64,000 nucleotides of DNA from JAFAXD01 sp963760435 (GCA_963760435.1 CAVXDE010000026.1:186001-250000), one strand, 5' to 3'. Shown: positions 35,939-45,559, numbered from the stretch's first letter. Numbers and translations are program-made. The notes: a model not told the origin generated them from the sequence alone.

Positions 35939-37443
35939 CAGACGTCTTGCCCCGCGTAGGAGCAGTTGAATGATTTGTTGCAGAGCGGGAAATCGGCGAC
36001 GATATTGCCTTTGATGGCTGCCTCCAGCAGCGGCCATTGGAACCAAGATGGGTCGCGGACGTGACAACGTGCGACACGGCCCTCTGCGGTGAGGCGCAGC
36101 CACACCAGTATGTCGCCGCGGAAAGCTTCGGTCATCGCGGCGCCCTCGCATGCCTCTACCGGTTGCGGGATATCCACCAAGACAGGACCAGCGGGAAGTC
36201 CGGTTAGCCAGGTCCGCAGCAGTTTCATGCTGGCTTCTATTTCATGCACGCGGATCCAGATGCGCGCATCGACGTCTCCGGCCTGCATCACCGGGACGTT
36301 GAATACCGATTGGTCGTAAGGTGCGTAAGCAACATCTCGCCGCGTATCGAAGTTGCGGCCCGATGCGCGGCCGACGTAACCGCCTGCCGCCCAGTTCCCA
36401 GCCAGATCCGGCGACAGGACACCAGTCGTGCGGGTGCGATCAAGCAATGACGGAGTGGCGTCATAAAATTGGACGACTTCGTCGAAACGCGGCGCAAGCT
36501 CGTCGAGCAGCCCCAGGATCAGGTGCGCCTGCTCCACCCCCATATCATGCCGAACACCGCCCGGCACAATTGCGTCCATCATCAGACGATGGCCGAAGAC
36601 CTCGTCACACGCGGCAAGCACCCGCTCACGAAAGATGCCGCAGTAGGTGTGCAGCAGCGCAAAGGCGGCGTCATTGCAGATGGCACCGATGTCGCCGAAA
36701 TGGTTGGCGATTCGCTCGAGCTCGGCCATGACTCCGCGGATGACCTGTGCGCGCAGCGGCACCACGACGTGGCGCGCTGACTCGAATGCGAGCGCGAACG
36801 CGAAGCTCAACGCAACGGTCGAATCACCGGACGCGCGCGCAACGACGCGCGCTGCGCGCTCCGGATCCGCGTTGGTCAGCAAGCCATCAATGCCTTTGTG
36901 AACGTAGCCGAGGCGCTCCTCCAATCGCGCGACGATTTCGCCGTTGGCGGTGAAACGAAAATGCCCTGGCTCGATAATTCCGGCGTGCACCGGACCAACC
37001 GGGATCTGGTGCAGCCCCTCCCCGCGCACGGGTTGAAATTCGTAGTCGGTCGGATCGCGCAACACCGACGCTTCATGAGCACCAAGCGGCGCACGGATGC
37101 CCCAAGCCCCGTGATCAAGCCACGCGCGTGTATCCGGCGCCCCAACTGGGGCATAGCCGTAGAGATCCGTGATCGCACGCTCAAGCCGGATGGCGGGCGG
37201 GTGATGCTTGCCGACCGATGGGAATGAGCGGTCGTGGACAGCAAGAGAAATGACCGCCGGCGCAGCGTGCGGTGGGCGGAACGCGAGGTGCACGACACCC
37301 GGCTCCGCCCATAGAGCAAGCAAGTCCGCCTCTCCATTGCCAAGGGCTTCGCCGATGGATTCCCAGCGCGCCACATCGAGTTCGTATCGCGGCCATGGAC
37401 GGTGGTTGGCAACGGGGCTCAATGCCGTGAGATCGATCGACAT
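35938..37443 (-). CDS. hyfG: Hydrogenase-4-like large subunit HyfG (NuoC-NuoD fusion) lacking the L1 nickel cysteines
   Basis: A 501-residue protein. Residues 1-~130 resemble NuoC (LERAITDLYGYAPVGAPDTR), and the rest resembles NuoD/hydrogenase large subunit (IPVGPVHAGIIEPGHFRF, ERLGYVHKGIDGLL). In true group 4 hydrogenases the L1 motif CGIC follows shortly after; here the aligned stretch reads VVARASGDSTVALS, so both Cys are Ser (SGDS, residues 205-208). At the C-terminus PLCNKSFNCSYAGQDV replaces the canonical DPCxxC. A [NiFe] site therefore seems impossible. This fits the energy-converting hydrogenase-related (Ehr) group. It stands between hyfF and hyfI with four-base to one-base spacing. 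Confidence 0.88.
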   Translation of the reverse strand: MSIDLTALSPVANHRPWPRYELDVARWESIGEALGNGEADLLALWAEPGVVHLAFRPPHAAPAVISLAVHDRSFPSVGKHHPPAIRLERAITDLYGYAPVGAPDTRAWLDHGAWGIRAPLGAHEASVLRDPTDYEFQPVRGEGLHQIPVGPVHAGIIEPGHFRFTANGEIVARLEERLGYVHKGIDGLLTNADPERAARVVARASGDSTVALSFAFALAFESARHVVVPLRAQVIRGVMAELERIANHFGDIGAICNDAAFALLHTYCGIFRERVLAACDEVFGHRLMMDAIVPGGVRHDMGVEQAHLILGLLDELAPRFDEVVQFYDATPSLLDRTRTTGVLSPDLAGNWAAGGYVGRASGRNFDTRRDVAYAPYDQSVFNVPVMQAGDVDARIWIRVHEIEASMKLLRTWLTGLPAGPVLVDIPQPVEACEGAAMTEAFRGDILVWLRLTAEGRVARCHVRDPSWFQWPLLEAAIKGNIVADFPLCNKSFNCSYAGQDV

Positions 37444-37447
37444 CGCG

Positions 37448-38884
37448 TCATCCCAGCAGTGTCGCTACGGACCGGAACCACCGGACCAGCGGCTCGGGCA
37501 GCCAGATTCCCATGATGAAGACGAGCGCGAGGTGCAAGAAGAGCGGAACATACGACGCTTGCACCGGCCCGGCTGGACCTTTGGGTTCCCCGAAGATGAT
37601 GTCGTGCAGCCGCAACAGCAGCGCACCCAAAGCCAAAAGAATTCCGATCATCAGCAGCACGGCGAGCACTGGCGCACGCGCGAACGTCGAGGAGAGCAGC
37701 GTGAATTCGCTGGTGAAGACGGCGAACGGCGGCAAGCCGGCGATCGCGATTACGCCAAGTGCGAGGCCAACAGCCAATACCGGGTGCGTGATCGAGAGCC
37801 CGCCCATGTCGGCGATGCGCTGCGTGCCCTTCACTTGGGCAATATGACCAACCGCGAAAAAAATGGCGGACTTGGTCAGCGAGTGCGCGGTCATTTGCAT
37901 CAAGCCAGCAAAGTTCGCGAGCGGGCCGCCGATCCCGAACGCGCAAGCCGCGATGCCCATGTGCTCGATCGAGGAGTAGGCAAACAGGCGTTTGATGTCA
38001 CGCCGCCGGTAGAGCATGAACGCCGCAAATAGCAGGCTGACAATGCCGAGCGTGATCATGATGGCGCCGACATCGAGCGTCGCCGGGTTGGCGGCAAGCA
38101 CCATCTTGAACCGCAGCAAGGCGTAGAGCGCGACGTTGAGCAACAGGCCCGACAGCACCGCGGAAATCGGGGTGGGCCCCTCGGCGTGGGCATCGGGCAG
38201 CCACGCGTGGAACGGGGCAAGGCCGATCTTGGTTCCGTAACCGACCAGCAGGAACACGAAAGCGAGCGACAGGAGCCGCGGGTCGACCTGCGGCGCCGCC
38301 TTGACGAGCAGATCCCAGGCCATTGCCGGCAGACCTTCGCCAAGCACCTCTTGCGCCGCCAGATAGACCAGGATTGTGCCGAAGAACGCGAGCCCGATGC
38401 CGACACTGCCGAGGATGAAATACTTCCAGGCCGCTTCAATGGCTTCCGGAGTGCGATAGATTCCGACCATCATGACGGTCGAGAGCGTCGCGACCTCCAC
38501 GCCGACCCACATCAGGCCGATGTTGTTGGCAAGCAGCGCCACGTTCATGGCGCCGAGCAGCGCCTGGTACATGGCATGGTAGAAGCGCAGAAATGTCGGC
38601 GTGAGCCGGCCGACCTCGATCTCGTGGGCGATATAGCTCGCGCTGAAGATACTGGTAGTGAGCCCCACGAAGGTCGTCAGGGTGATCAGGTAGATATTGA
38701 AATCGTCAACAATGATCAGATCGCTGCGGCTGCGGGGCGCGAACAGGAGAGCAATCCCGGCGGCGAACGATGCCCCCGCGGCGACCACATTCAACGCTGC
38801 GCCCACACGGTAGTTGCTGACCAGCGCCAGAATCGGGATGGCAATCCCCGGAATAATCAGCAGCGCATCGATCGGCGAGATCAC
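37448..38884 (-). CDS. hyfF: Hydrogenase-4-like membrane subunit HyfF (NuoM/N family antiporter-like)
   Basis: A 478-residue polytopic protein with about 14 hydrophobic segments, of the Mrp-antiporter-like family that pumps protons or sodium in complex I. Key charged residues of the family are visible: Glu in GLMWVGVEVATLSTV, Lys in LVGYGTKIGLAPFHAWLPDAHAEGPTP, and Lys/His in KRLFAYSSIEHMGI and LTKSAIFFAVGHI. The stop is four bases before hyfG, and the start overlaps the hyfE stop. A proton- or sodium-translocating role is inferred from the family. Confidence 0.9.
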   Translation of the reverse strand: MISPIDALLIIPGIAIPILALVSNYRVGAALNVVAAGASFAAGIALLFAPRSRSDLIIVDDFNIYLITLTTFVGLTTSIFSASYIAHEIEVGRLTPTFLRFYHAMYQALLGAMNVALLANNIGLMWVGVEVATLSTVMMVGIYRTPEAIEAAWKYFILGSVGIGLAFFGTILVYLAAQEVLGEGLPAMAWDLLVKAAPQVDPRLLSLAFVFLLVGYGTKIGLAPFHAWLPDAHAEGPTPISAVLSGLLLNVALYALLRFKMVLAANPATLDVGAIMITLGIVSLLFAAFMLYRRRDIKRLFAYSSIEHMGIAACAFGIGGPLANFAGLMQMTAHSLTKSAIFFAVGHIAQVKGTQRIADMGGLSITHPVLAVGLALGVIAIAGLPPFAVFTSEFTLLSSTFARAPVLAVLLMIGILLALGALLLRLHDIIFGEPKGPAGPVQASYVPLFLHLALVFIMGIWLPEPLVRWFRSVATLLG

Positions 38885-39546
38885 AGGTGTTCCCTCCGTT
38901 CGCCACGGAAGCGGTCGATGGCCGCAACGTCGACGGTATCGAAACGTTCGCGAATGCGGAACACGAAGATGCCGAACACAACGAATGCGATGAGAATGGA
39001 GAATGCGACCGAAATTTCCACCACCAGCGGCATGCCGCGCGAGCCGGTCGCCGCAAGGACTAGCCCGTTTTCCAGCGACATGAAGCCAATGATCTGAGTC
39101 ACTGCGTTGCGACGGGTGATCATCATCAGCAATCCGAGCAGGATCACCGCCAGGGCAAATGCCAGATCTTCACGGGTCAGCACGCTGCCTTCGCTCGGCT
39201 GCAGCAGCAGAATCGAGAGCGCCACCAGCGCGAGGCCGGCCAGCATGGTGGGGCCACCAGCGATCACCGTCTCCACTTCGCGATGGATGTCGAGGCGACG
39301 CACGATGCGCTGGAGGGCAAATGGGATGATCAATCCCTTCACGATCAACGCGATGGCAGCAGTCACCATCAAGTGTGGCGCTTGCTGCAGATAGGCCTGC
39401 CAGGCGACCGATAAGGCGAGAACGATCGCTTGCAGCGCAAACACGTTGATGACCGCGATGATGCGGCTCTGATAGAGCAAGAGCAAACTCAGGACCAGCA
39501 TTCCGCCCGACAGCAGGTGAGCAACGTCAAAGCCGAGCGTATCCAT
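38881..39546 (-). CDS. hyfE: Hydrogenase-4-like membrane subunit HyfE
   Basis: A 221-residue membrane protein with about seven hydrophobic segments; the C-terminal part resembles NuoK (MITRRNAVTQIIGFMSLENGLVL with a membrane-embedded Glu). The N-terminal part has the HyfE-type extra helices (HLMVTAAIALIVKGLIIPFALQRI). The ATG at 39546 forms TGATG with the hyfC stop, and the end overlaps the hyfF start by four bases. It is probably part of the ion channel between the hyfF and hyfB modules. Confidence 0.87.
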   Translation of the reverse strand: MDTLGFDVAHLLSGGMLVLSLLLLYQSRIIAVINVFALQAIVLALSVAWQAYLQQAPHLMVTAAIALIVKGLIIPFALQRIVRRLDIHREVETVIAGGPTMLAGLALVALSILLLQPSEGSVLTREDLAFALAVILLGLLMMITRRNAVTQIIGFMSLENGLVLAATGSRGMPLVVEISVAFSILIAFVVFGIFVFRIRERFDTVDVAAIDRFRGERREHL

Positions 39547-40502
39547 CAAAAGCCCCGCGACACGAACAACAGAAATACCGCAAGTGCCGCGGCGGCGAAT
39601 GCGCTGCCGAGGAAAACCGGGTAGCGGAAGACCCGCATCTTCGCGACGCTGGTTTCACCGATCGGCAACAGGACGGCGAGCACAACCATTTTGCTCAGAT
39701 AGGCCAGAATGCCGATCAGCAGAGCGCCAGGAGAGCGGTCAAAGGTGGCGATGCCGAACGGGAAGAACAGGCAGGCGATCAACGAGAAATAAAGGACCAG
39801 CTTGACCGCCGCTGCAGCCTCGATCATCGCGAGGTGACGGCCGGAATATTCCAGCACCATGGCTTCGTGCACCATGGTCAGCTCAAGATGCGTCGCCGGA
39901 TTATCGATTGGTATGCGTGCATTTTCGGCTATCGCGACGCAGACGAGAGCCATAAGTCCGAGCCCGAGGGATACGCGCAGCCCCACTGGGGAATGTGTGA
40001 ACAGCTCGGCAATGGTCGAGAGCTGGGTCGTGCCGGCCACAAGCGCGATCGTGAAAACGATCAGCAACATCGCCGGCTCTGCCAGCGAGGCGATGAGCAT
40101 CTCGCGGGAGGCGCCGATGCCGCCGAACGCGGTGCCGACATCCATGCCGGCCAGCGCCAGCGCGAACCGCGCGGTGCCCATCAGGGCCACGATGACAATG
40201 AGGTCCGCCGACCAGGAAAACAGCAGATTCGTGCAGTAGGTCGGTACCAGTGCAGCCGCAACCCAGGTCACAGCGAAAACGACGTAAGGGGCAACGCGGT
40301 AGATCCATGACGCGTTGTAGGCGAGCACCATTTCCTTGTGCATCAGCTTCCAGAGATCGAAATAGGGCTGCAAAACGGGTGGGCCGATGCGCCGCAGAAG
40401 CCGTGCTTTAACCTTGCGGCTGATGCCAATGAGCAGCGGCGCAATGGCGACCACGATCGCCATCTGCAATGCCTGACCGGCCAACTCGAGAATCAGCGCC
40501 AT
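39546..40502 (-). CDS. hyfC: Hydrogenase-4-like membrane subunit HyfC (NuoH family)
   Basis: A 318-residue membrane protein homologous to NuoH, the subunit that anchors the soluble arm. Conserved segments are ARLLRRIGPPVLQPYFDLWKLMHKE, the cytoplasmic acidic loop with FALALAGMDVGTAFGGIGASREML, and AENARIPIDNPATHLELTMVHEAMVLEYSG. The ATG at 40502 overlaps the hyfB end by ten bases. The open frame reaches 40643, but that extension runs inside hyfB. The loops that contact the small and large subunits are kept, which argues that the complex assembles. Confidence 0.9.
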   Translation of the reverse strand: MALILELAGQALQMAIVVAIAPLLIGISRKVKARLLRRIGPPVLQPYFDLWKLMHKEMVLAYNASWIYRVAPYVVFAVTWVAAALVPTYCTNLLFSWSADLIVIVALMGTARFALALAGMDVGTAFGGIGASREMLIASLAEPAMLLIVFTIALVAGTTQLSTIAELFTHSPVGLRVSLGLGLMALVCVAIAENARIPIDNPATHLELTMVHEAMVLEYSGRHLAMIEAAAAVKLVLYFSLIACLFFPFGIATFDRSPGALLIGILAYLSKMVVLAVLLPIGETSVAKMRVFRYPVFLGSAFAAAALAVFLLFVSRGF

Positions 40503-42502
40503 GCCGCCACCACCAACAGGAGCACGATCAGCGCACTGAACACGAGGGTGAGATAGGAGCGGATCGTGAGAAACTGGATCCGGTTGAGAAAAATGGCGGT
40601 GCTTCTGACGCCACGCGCAATCGGGCCGTAGATCGCGAACCACGCCGGATCAAACACCCGCACCTGGAAATGGCCTGCGCGCATCGCACCGGGCGGCGGC
40701 ATATCGACGTGCTCGCGCACCCGAAACACCGACGCGCCGAAAACGCGCCGGATCGGCATGGCAAAACTTGAGCTCGTGTACTGGGCGACCGGAGAAGCGA
40801 GTGGAAAGCCGCAATCCCAGATCGGACTGCGGCGTGTGGCTCGTGTTGCAAAGCGATGGATGATCATTGCCGTCAGCGTGGCCGAGCCCGCGAGGAACAA
40901 CAGAATCAGGAGCCCGTTGTAGGAGCTGCGGCTTGCCACGATTGGAATGATCGACAACCAGGGCAGGAACGCCTGCTGTGGCATCGTCCCGCCGACCAGG
41001 GCGCGGGTGACCGGCGCCAATGCGTCAATGACGAAACCCGGAAAGATTCCTGCAAGGACGCACAGGGCCACCAGCACAAACATGGCGACACGCTGGAACT
41101 GATCGACCTCGTTCGCCGCGTGCGCCGCGTTGCTGCGGGCCCGGCCGAGGAACGTCACCCCGAACGCCTTGACGAAGCACGCCGCAGCGAGTGCGGCTGA
41201 CAAGGCGAGCAGCGCACCCACAGCGGGAATGACAAGCTTGAGGCCCCACTGCGGCAGCTGCGGGCTCACCAGAATGGCTTGGAACGTCAGCCATTCCGAG
41301 ACGAAGCCGTTGAGCGGCGGCAGCGCCGAGATCGCCATGCAACCGATCAGAAACGCGAATGCGGTCTGCGGCATGCGATGAATCAAGCCGCCCAGGTGCT
41401 CCATGTCGCGTTCACCGGTCGCCATCAGCACGGAACCGGCGCCGAAGAACAGCAAGCTCTTGAAGACCGAGTGGTTGAACACGTGAAACAGCGCGGCCGC
41501 GAGCGCCAGTGCAGCGGCCCACTCGATGCCATTGGCGCGGAAGGCGAGCGCCAGCCCGAGCCCGATGAAGATGATGCCGATGTTCTCGACCGTATGGTAA
41601 GCGAGCAGCCGCTTGAGGTCGTGCTGCATCAAAGCATACAGAACACCCAGCGCCGCGGTGATTCCCCCAATGGCCGCCACGATCAGGCCCGCGTAGGGTG
41701 TCGGCTCGCCGATCAGATCAAACACGATGCGAATGAAGCCGTAGACGCCCACTTTTGTCATCACCCCGCTAAGCAGGGCGGAGACGTGGCTCGGGGCGGC
41801 AGGGTGGGCGAGCGGCAGCCACACATGCAACGGCACAATGCCGGCCTTTGAACCGGCCCCGATCAGCGTGAGCGTGCCGGCGATCAGGGCGAGTGCCGGT
41901 GTGAGCTGACCGGCGCGCATCGCCGCAAATGAATACTGGCCGCTGGTGCCGGCCAGAACGCCGAACGCCAGAAACAGGCAGAGCGTGCCGAAGCTCGCCA
42001 TCACCAGGTAAATGTACCCTGCCCTGACATTGGCGGCGACCCGGTGATGCGCCACCACCATCCCCCATGAAACCAGGGACATGAACTCCCAGGACAGCAG
42101 GAACGCGAAGGCGTCGTCCGCGAGGACAACGAGATTCATGGCGCCGAGAAATGCCGGATAGAACGGAAGAACGCGCAGCGGCGAAGCTTCATGCGCGCCG
42201 TATCCGAGCGCGTAGATGCTCGCAATCGCGCCGCCAAGGTTCACAATGATCAAAAAGAACGCGGCGAGTGCATCGACCCGAAAATGCGCCCCGATCCAAG
42301 GTAGGCCGAGGGGGAGGGTTACGCTCGCCGGGGGACTGCCGAGGATGAGATGCGCCAGGGCGAGCAGGAACGCCGCGAAGGTAACCACCACTGAAGCGCC
42401 GTACACCACCGTCGTTCCGGCACGCGAGCGCCCGATCGCAACAGCGATGAGCCCGATGGCGAACAGTATCGCCACACACGCCAGTCCAGCAACCGCTGGC
42501 AT
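40493..42502 (-). CDS. hyfB: Hydrogenase-4-like membrane subunit HyfB (NuoL family)
   Basis: A 669-residue polytopic protein, first gene of the operon. It has about 16 hydrophobic segments and the antiporter-like core: Glu in FLLSWEFMSLVSWGMVVAHH, Lys in GAGSKAGIVPLHVWLPLAHPAAPSHVSALLSG, and KRLLAYHTVENIGI and FNHSVFKSLLFFGAGSV. The C-terminal part after residue 500 contains a cytoplasmic region (RSPIWDCGFPLAS) shared with HyfB/HycC proteins. AGAGG is seven bases before the ATG. The operon lacks hyfA, hyfD and hyfH (ferredoxin-like) genes, so the electron entry partner is unknown. Confidence 0.9.
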   Translation of the reverse strand: MPAVAGLACVAILFAIGLIAVAIGRSRAGTTVVYGASVVVTFAAFLLALAHLILGSPPASVTLPLGLPWIGAHFRVDALAAFFLIIVNLGGAIASIYALGYGAHEASPLRVLPFYPAFLGAMNLVVLADDAFAFLLSWEFMSLVSWGMVVAHHRVAANVRAGYIYLVMASFGTLCLFLAFGVLAGTSGQYSFAAMRAGQLTPALALIAGTLTLIGAGSKAGIVPLHVWLPLAHPAAPSHVSALLSGVMTKVGVYGFIRIVFDLIGEPTPYAGLIVAAIGGITAALGVLYALMQHDLKRLLAYHTVENIGIIFIGLGLALAFRANGIEWAAALALAAALFHVFNHSVFKSLLFFGAGSVLMATGERDMEHLGGLIHRMPQTAFAFLIGCMAISALPPLNGFVSEWLTFQAILVSPQLPQWGLKLVIPAVGALLALSAALAAACFVKAFGVTFLGRARSNAAHAANEVDQFQRVAMFVLVALCVLAGIFPGFVIDALAPVTRALVGGTMPQQAFLPWLSIIPIVASRSSYNGLLILLFLAGSATLTAMIIHRFATRATRRSPIWDCGFPLASPVAQYTSSSFAMPIRRVFGASVFRVREHVDMPPPGAMRAGHFQVRVFDPAWFAIYGPIARGVRSTAIFLNRIQFLTIRSYLTLVFSALIVLLLVVAAWR

Positions 42503-42608
42503 GAAATACCTCTGCCCTCGCGCTCCTTTGTCCGGATCCGCGAGGGCAGTTTCAAGGCACCACGTGTTCCCAGACTTCAGTCGCGCATATCGCTATCGCA
42601 TGTCCCGT

Positions 42609-42640
42609 AAAAAGCCCACCCCGGAAGTGATCCGGGGTGG
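42609..42640 (-). terminator. Rho-independent terminator (distal)
   Basis: On the minus strand CCACCCCGGA and TCCGGGGTGG form a perfect 10-base stem with a five-base loop, followed by GC and TTTTT. It lies between the L,D-transpeptidase gene and hyfB, pointing the same way as both. Together with the hairpin at 42735 it would isolate the hyf operon from upstream transcription. Confidence 0.75.
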
Positions 42641-42734
42641 ATCTTCGGTTCTCCTGCCTGCGCGAAGCCCTGTGAAGGCCGAGCATTTAGCTCGGTGCTT
42701 CGGCGGGAGTCGGCGGGCCGAAAAGGACATGCGC

Positions 42735-42768
42735 AAAAAACCCTGAAGCGCATCACTGCGCTCCAGGG
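42735..42768 (-). terminator. Rho-independent terminator of the L,D-transpeptidase gene
   Basis: On the minus strand CCCTGGAGCGCA and TGCGCTTCAGGG pair as a 12-base stem (one G-U) around GTGA and are followed directly by TTTTTT. It stands 38 bases after the transpeptidase stop codon, the expected distance. Confidence 0.85.
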
Positions 42769-42780
42769 CGTGGTCTTACT

Positions 42781-42794
42781 CTGATTCAGATCAA
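42781..42794. promoter_or_regulatory. Possible FixK/FNR-like half-perfect box
   Basis: CTGATTCAGATCAA differs from TTGAT-N4-ATCAA at one position. It lies in the 3' region of the transpeptidase gene, about 280 bases before hyfB and separated from it by two terminators. This position makes a functional role doubtful, so it is listed with low confidence. Confidence 0.2.
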
Positions 42795-42805
42795 AAGCGG
42801 TATCG

Positions 42806-44211
42806 TTATCTTACGTAATATTTCGTGAGGACAATGAAGTCAGTCCCACGGCCGGTTTCTGGCCCCAGGCCCTGATCGGAGATGATCAGCGATGCACCGG
42901 GCGTGAGCATTTCGGAGATGCGGGCCATGGTTTCGGCCGGGATGGTGATCCGGTCGAGTGCGTCGCCGGGATTGAGAGCGGGGATTGCCTCAAGGGTCTC
43001 GTGGACACCGCGGCGGGTGCGCTCAACCACCCGCCGCTCCTGCGGCATGCTGACCTCGAGCCAGCGCATCGCCGAGCCGTCATCCTTCTGGCTGACGGCC
43101 GTGAAGAGATGGGTTCCAAGTGCCTGGTCCGGACGATCGATCGTCACCGGCGCATCAAACACCGGCTGGAAGCCCTTGCGGACGAAAACCTTGCCTTCCT
43201 TGCGGCTGATGAAGACCGAGATCGGCCCTGGCGGCAGTGGCTTTTCCGGAGCCGCCGTAGCAGGGGCTTGAACCGCCGGGAATTGCGCCATGATAACCGG
43301 CATCGAAGACTTTGCGCCGGCCGTCGTCGTGCTCGTGCTCGTGCTCGCCGCCGGGAACGCATCGGAAATCCGATCGCCCGCACTTGCTGGAGCAGCGTCG
43401 TCTTCTCGTCGGTCGCAGCGACCTTCGTTCCCGTCGGGGTCGCCGGCAGCGTGCTGGCAAATGCATCGCGAGGGTCGGCGGCGGCAACCGCGGGCGCCGG
43501 GGTGAACAAGCGCGGGTGCGAGAACTCGGTTGGCTCAACCGGATGGTTGGTCACCAGAACACGCACGCCGACCTTGGTGGTGCGGAAGAGGCGGCTCGCA
43601 AATGCCTCGGGCAACCGAATGCAGCCGTGCGAAGCCGGATGTCCCGGCACGACGCCCTGGTGCAGCGCAATGCCCGACCAGGTGATGCGCTGCATATAGG
43701 GCATCGGAGCACCGCTATAGATATTCGACGCGTGATAGCGCTGCTTCTCGATGACGCTGAAGATGCCGGTCGGCGTTGGGTGCCCCGGGATGCCGGTGGA
43801 GACCGACGCTTCCATGATCGGCGTGTCCCGGTCGAACACGGTCACGTGTTGATTGGCAATCGACACCACGAGCGTCAGAGGCCCTTGCGGGATCGGATCC
43901 GGCTTAGCTGCCTCCTTCCCGGGTTTCTGTCTTGCACTCGGATCAGACGGGGCGCCGTGGCGCGACGTTGAGTGGCTGGCCGCGCGACGCGCGGCTTTGC
44001 GTGCCGAATGGCTGTGCAGCGTATAACCGCCATCGAAATAGGACCGGGGATAGAACGCCGGCCCACCGGACCCACCGTAGTAGTTGAAGAACTGAGCCTG
44101 CGCTGGGCTTGCTGCTCCAACTACGGCCAGCAAGAGAGCGGCGCCACTGACGGATAGCAAAGCACGTGCTGAGGGCCCGGAAATGCGGGCAAAACGTTGC
44201 TGCTGGAGCAC
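42806..44211 (-). pseudogene. L,D-transpeptidase (YkuD family), frameshifted after the catalytic domain
   Basis: An exported peptidoglycan cross-linking enzyme that makes 3-3 links. The start is GTG at 44211 with GGGGG seven bases upstream. The first part has a signal peptide (SVSGAALLLAVVGAASPAQA), a basic low-complexity linker, and a YkuD domain with GIFSVIEKQRYH and the catalytic HQGVVPGHPASHGCIRL. Near 43377-43381 one base is missing. The sense then continues in another frame as GDRISDAFPAASTSTSTTTAG, AQFPAVQAPATAAPEKP and a C-terminal domain with GPISVFISRKEGKVFVRKGF, ending at 42806. Corrected length is about 468 residues. The catalytic domain itself is intact before the shift. Confidence 0.83.
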
Positions 44212-44448
44212 TATGATCCCCCGGGGGTGAACCGGCCGCCGCAGACCGCGTTGTCCGCGGGGCGGGTAAGTATCTGCATTTTAAAAAGATAACGGATTCT
44301 CCTGGCCTCCCTCTATTGAACCTGGGTTTAGGTTGTTGGGAGCCGGGTGTATGGCAGGAAGGACACACTTGTTGCGAGCTTGCCGCAATCGGTGCAGAAA
44401 CTACGCTCCCCTTACAATCATCCGCAAACGTCCAATCAGGAAACCCCC

Positions 44449-45240
44449 ATGGCCCGGCGCATCATTGACCTTTCCGTCGCTCTCGAGACCGGCATCAAAT
44501 CCGACCCACCCAGCATGCTGCCGCAGATCAACTACATGGATCACAAGGCCGGCTTTGCCACCATGGGACCTATGTTTCCGGGACTGAAGCTCGAGCAGAT
44601 GATCGGCGGGGAAGCGGCCGCTGTCGAATCCGTTTCCATATCGACGCACAACGGCACGCACCTTGATGCGCCCTATCACTTCTCATCGACGATGGACCAC
44701 GCCCTTCCGAGCGGCCCGCGGCCGTCGAGCACCATCGATGAGATCGATTTGAATTGGTGCTTCCAACCCGGCGTGAAGCTCGATTTCAGGCGTTTCGAGA
44801 GCGGCTATCTGGTGAGCGCCGCCGACGTCGAGGCCGAGCTCAAGCGTATCGGCCACGAGCTCAAACCGCTGGAGATCGTGCTGGTGAATACCGGAGCTGA
44901 TCAACGTTATGGCCAGGACGATTACATCGATACCGGATGCGGCATGGGCCGGGAGGCAACGCTTTATCTGCTCGAGCGCGGCGTGCGGGTGACGGGAATC
45001 GACGCCTGGACCTGGGATGTGCCCTTCAGTTACACGCGCAAACGTTTTGCCCAGTCACATGACGGATCGATCATCTGGGAGGGCCACAAGGCAGGCCGCG
45101 AGATCGGCTATTGCCACATGGAAAAGCTGACCAACCTGCAGCTGCTGCCACCGCACGGATTCATGGTCGCTTGCTTCCCAACCAAGATTCGCAAGGCGTC
45201 CGCGGGCTGGACGCGCGCCGTCGCTATTTTGGAGAACTAG
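44449..45240 (+). CDS. Cyclase family protein (kynurenine formamidase-like metal hydrolase)
   Basis: A 263-residue enzyme of the cyclase/kynurenine formamidase fold (PF04199), which binds a divalent metal through a HGTHxDxPxH-like motif. Here it reads HNGTHLDAPYHF (residues ~66-77). Other blocks are RIIDLSVALETGI at the start and RGVRVTGIDAWTWDVPF. The ATG at 44449 follows AGGA at eight bases; the longer frame to 44347 has no support. Members hydrolyse N-formylkynurenine, isatin or other cyclic amides, so the substrate remains open. The ABM gene converges one base after its stop. Confidence 0.87.
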   Translation: MARRIIDLSVALETGIKSDPPSMLPQINYMDHKAGFATMGPMFPGLKLEQMIGGEAAAVESVSISTHNGTHLDAPYHFSSTMDHALPSGPRPSSTIDEIDLNWCFQPGVKLDFRRFESGYLVSAADVEAELKRIGHELKPLEIVLVNTGADQRYGQDDYIDTGCGMGREATLYLLERGVRVTGIDAWTWDVPFSYTRKRFAQSHDGSIIWEGHKAGREIGYCHMEKLTNLQLLPPHGFMVACFPTKIRKASAGWTRAVAILEN

Positions 45241-45241
45241 C

Positions 45242-45544
45242 TCAGCGTTTGAGCGTATCGACGCGTATGTCGAAGCGGCGCACCTTTCGTTCCAACACGT
45301 AAGGCTGCGTCGCCTCGATGAATTTCGGCAGGTAGTCGGTCTTGCGATGCGCGGCGAGCGCATCCTCGTCGGCATAGCGCTCGTAGAACAACCATTGTTC
45401 CGGGTCGGCCGGATCCTGCGTGATGTCGAACTGCTGGCAGCCGGGCTCACGCTCGAGACACCGGTGCGCGTGCTGCTCGGCGAGCGCGCGAAAATTCCCA
45501 GCACCGCTCAGCGCCACCTTGAATTCGGCGACAACGGCAATCAT
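45242..45544 (-). CDS. Antibiotic biosynthesis monooxygenase (ABM) domain protein
   Basis: A 100-residue ferredoxin-like fold protein of the ABM/quinol monooxygenase (YgiN-like) family. Features are MIAVVAEFKVALSGAGNFRAL, CLEREPGCQQFDITQDPADPEQWLFYERYADEDALAAH and the family ending PYVLERKVRRFDI. GGAGGG is five bases before the ATG at 45544 (a GTG directly before it is less likely). It follows the 3-hydroxyisobutyrate-dehydrogenase-like gene by 15 bases on the same strand. Substrate unknown. Confidence 0.83.
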   Translation of the reverse strand: MIAVVAEFKVALSGAGNFRALAEQHAHRCLEREPGCQQFDITQDPADPEQWLFYERYADEDALAAHRKTDYLPKFIEATQPYVLERKVRRFDIRVDTLKR

Positions 45545-45559
45545 CACTCCCTCCGGGAT

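Noticed and set aside
42781..42794. FixK-like site as the regulator of the hyf-like operon
   Set aside because: One mismatch, about 280 bases from hyfB, and two strong terminators lie in between; kept only as a low-confidence site.
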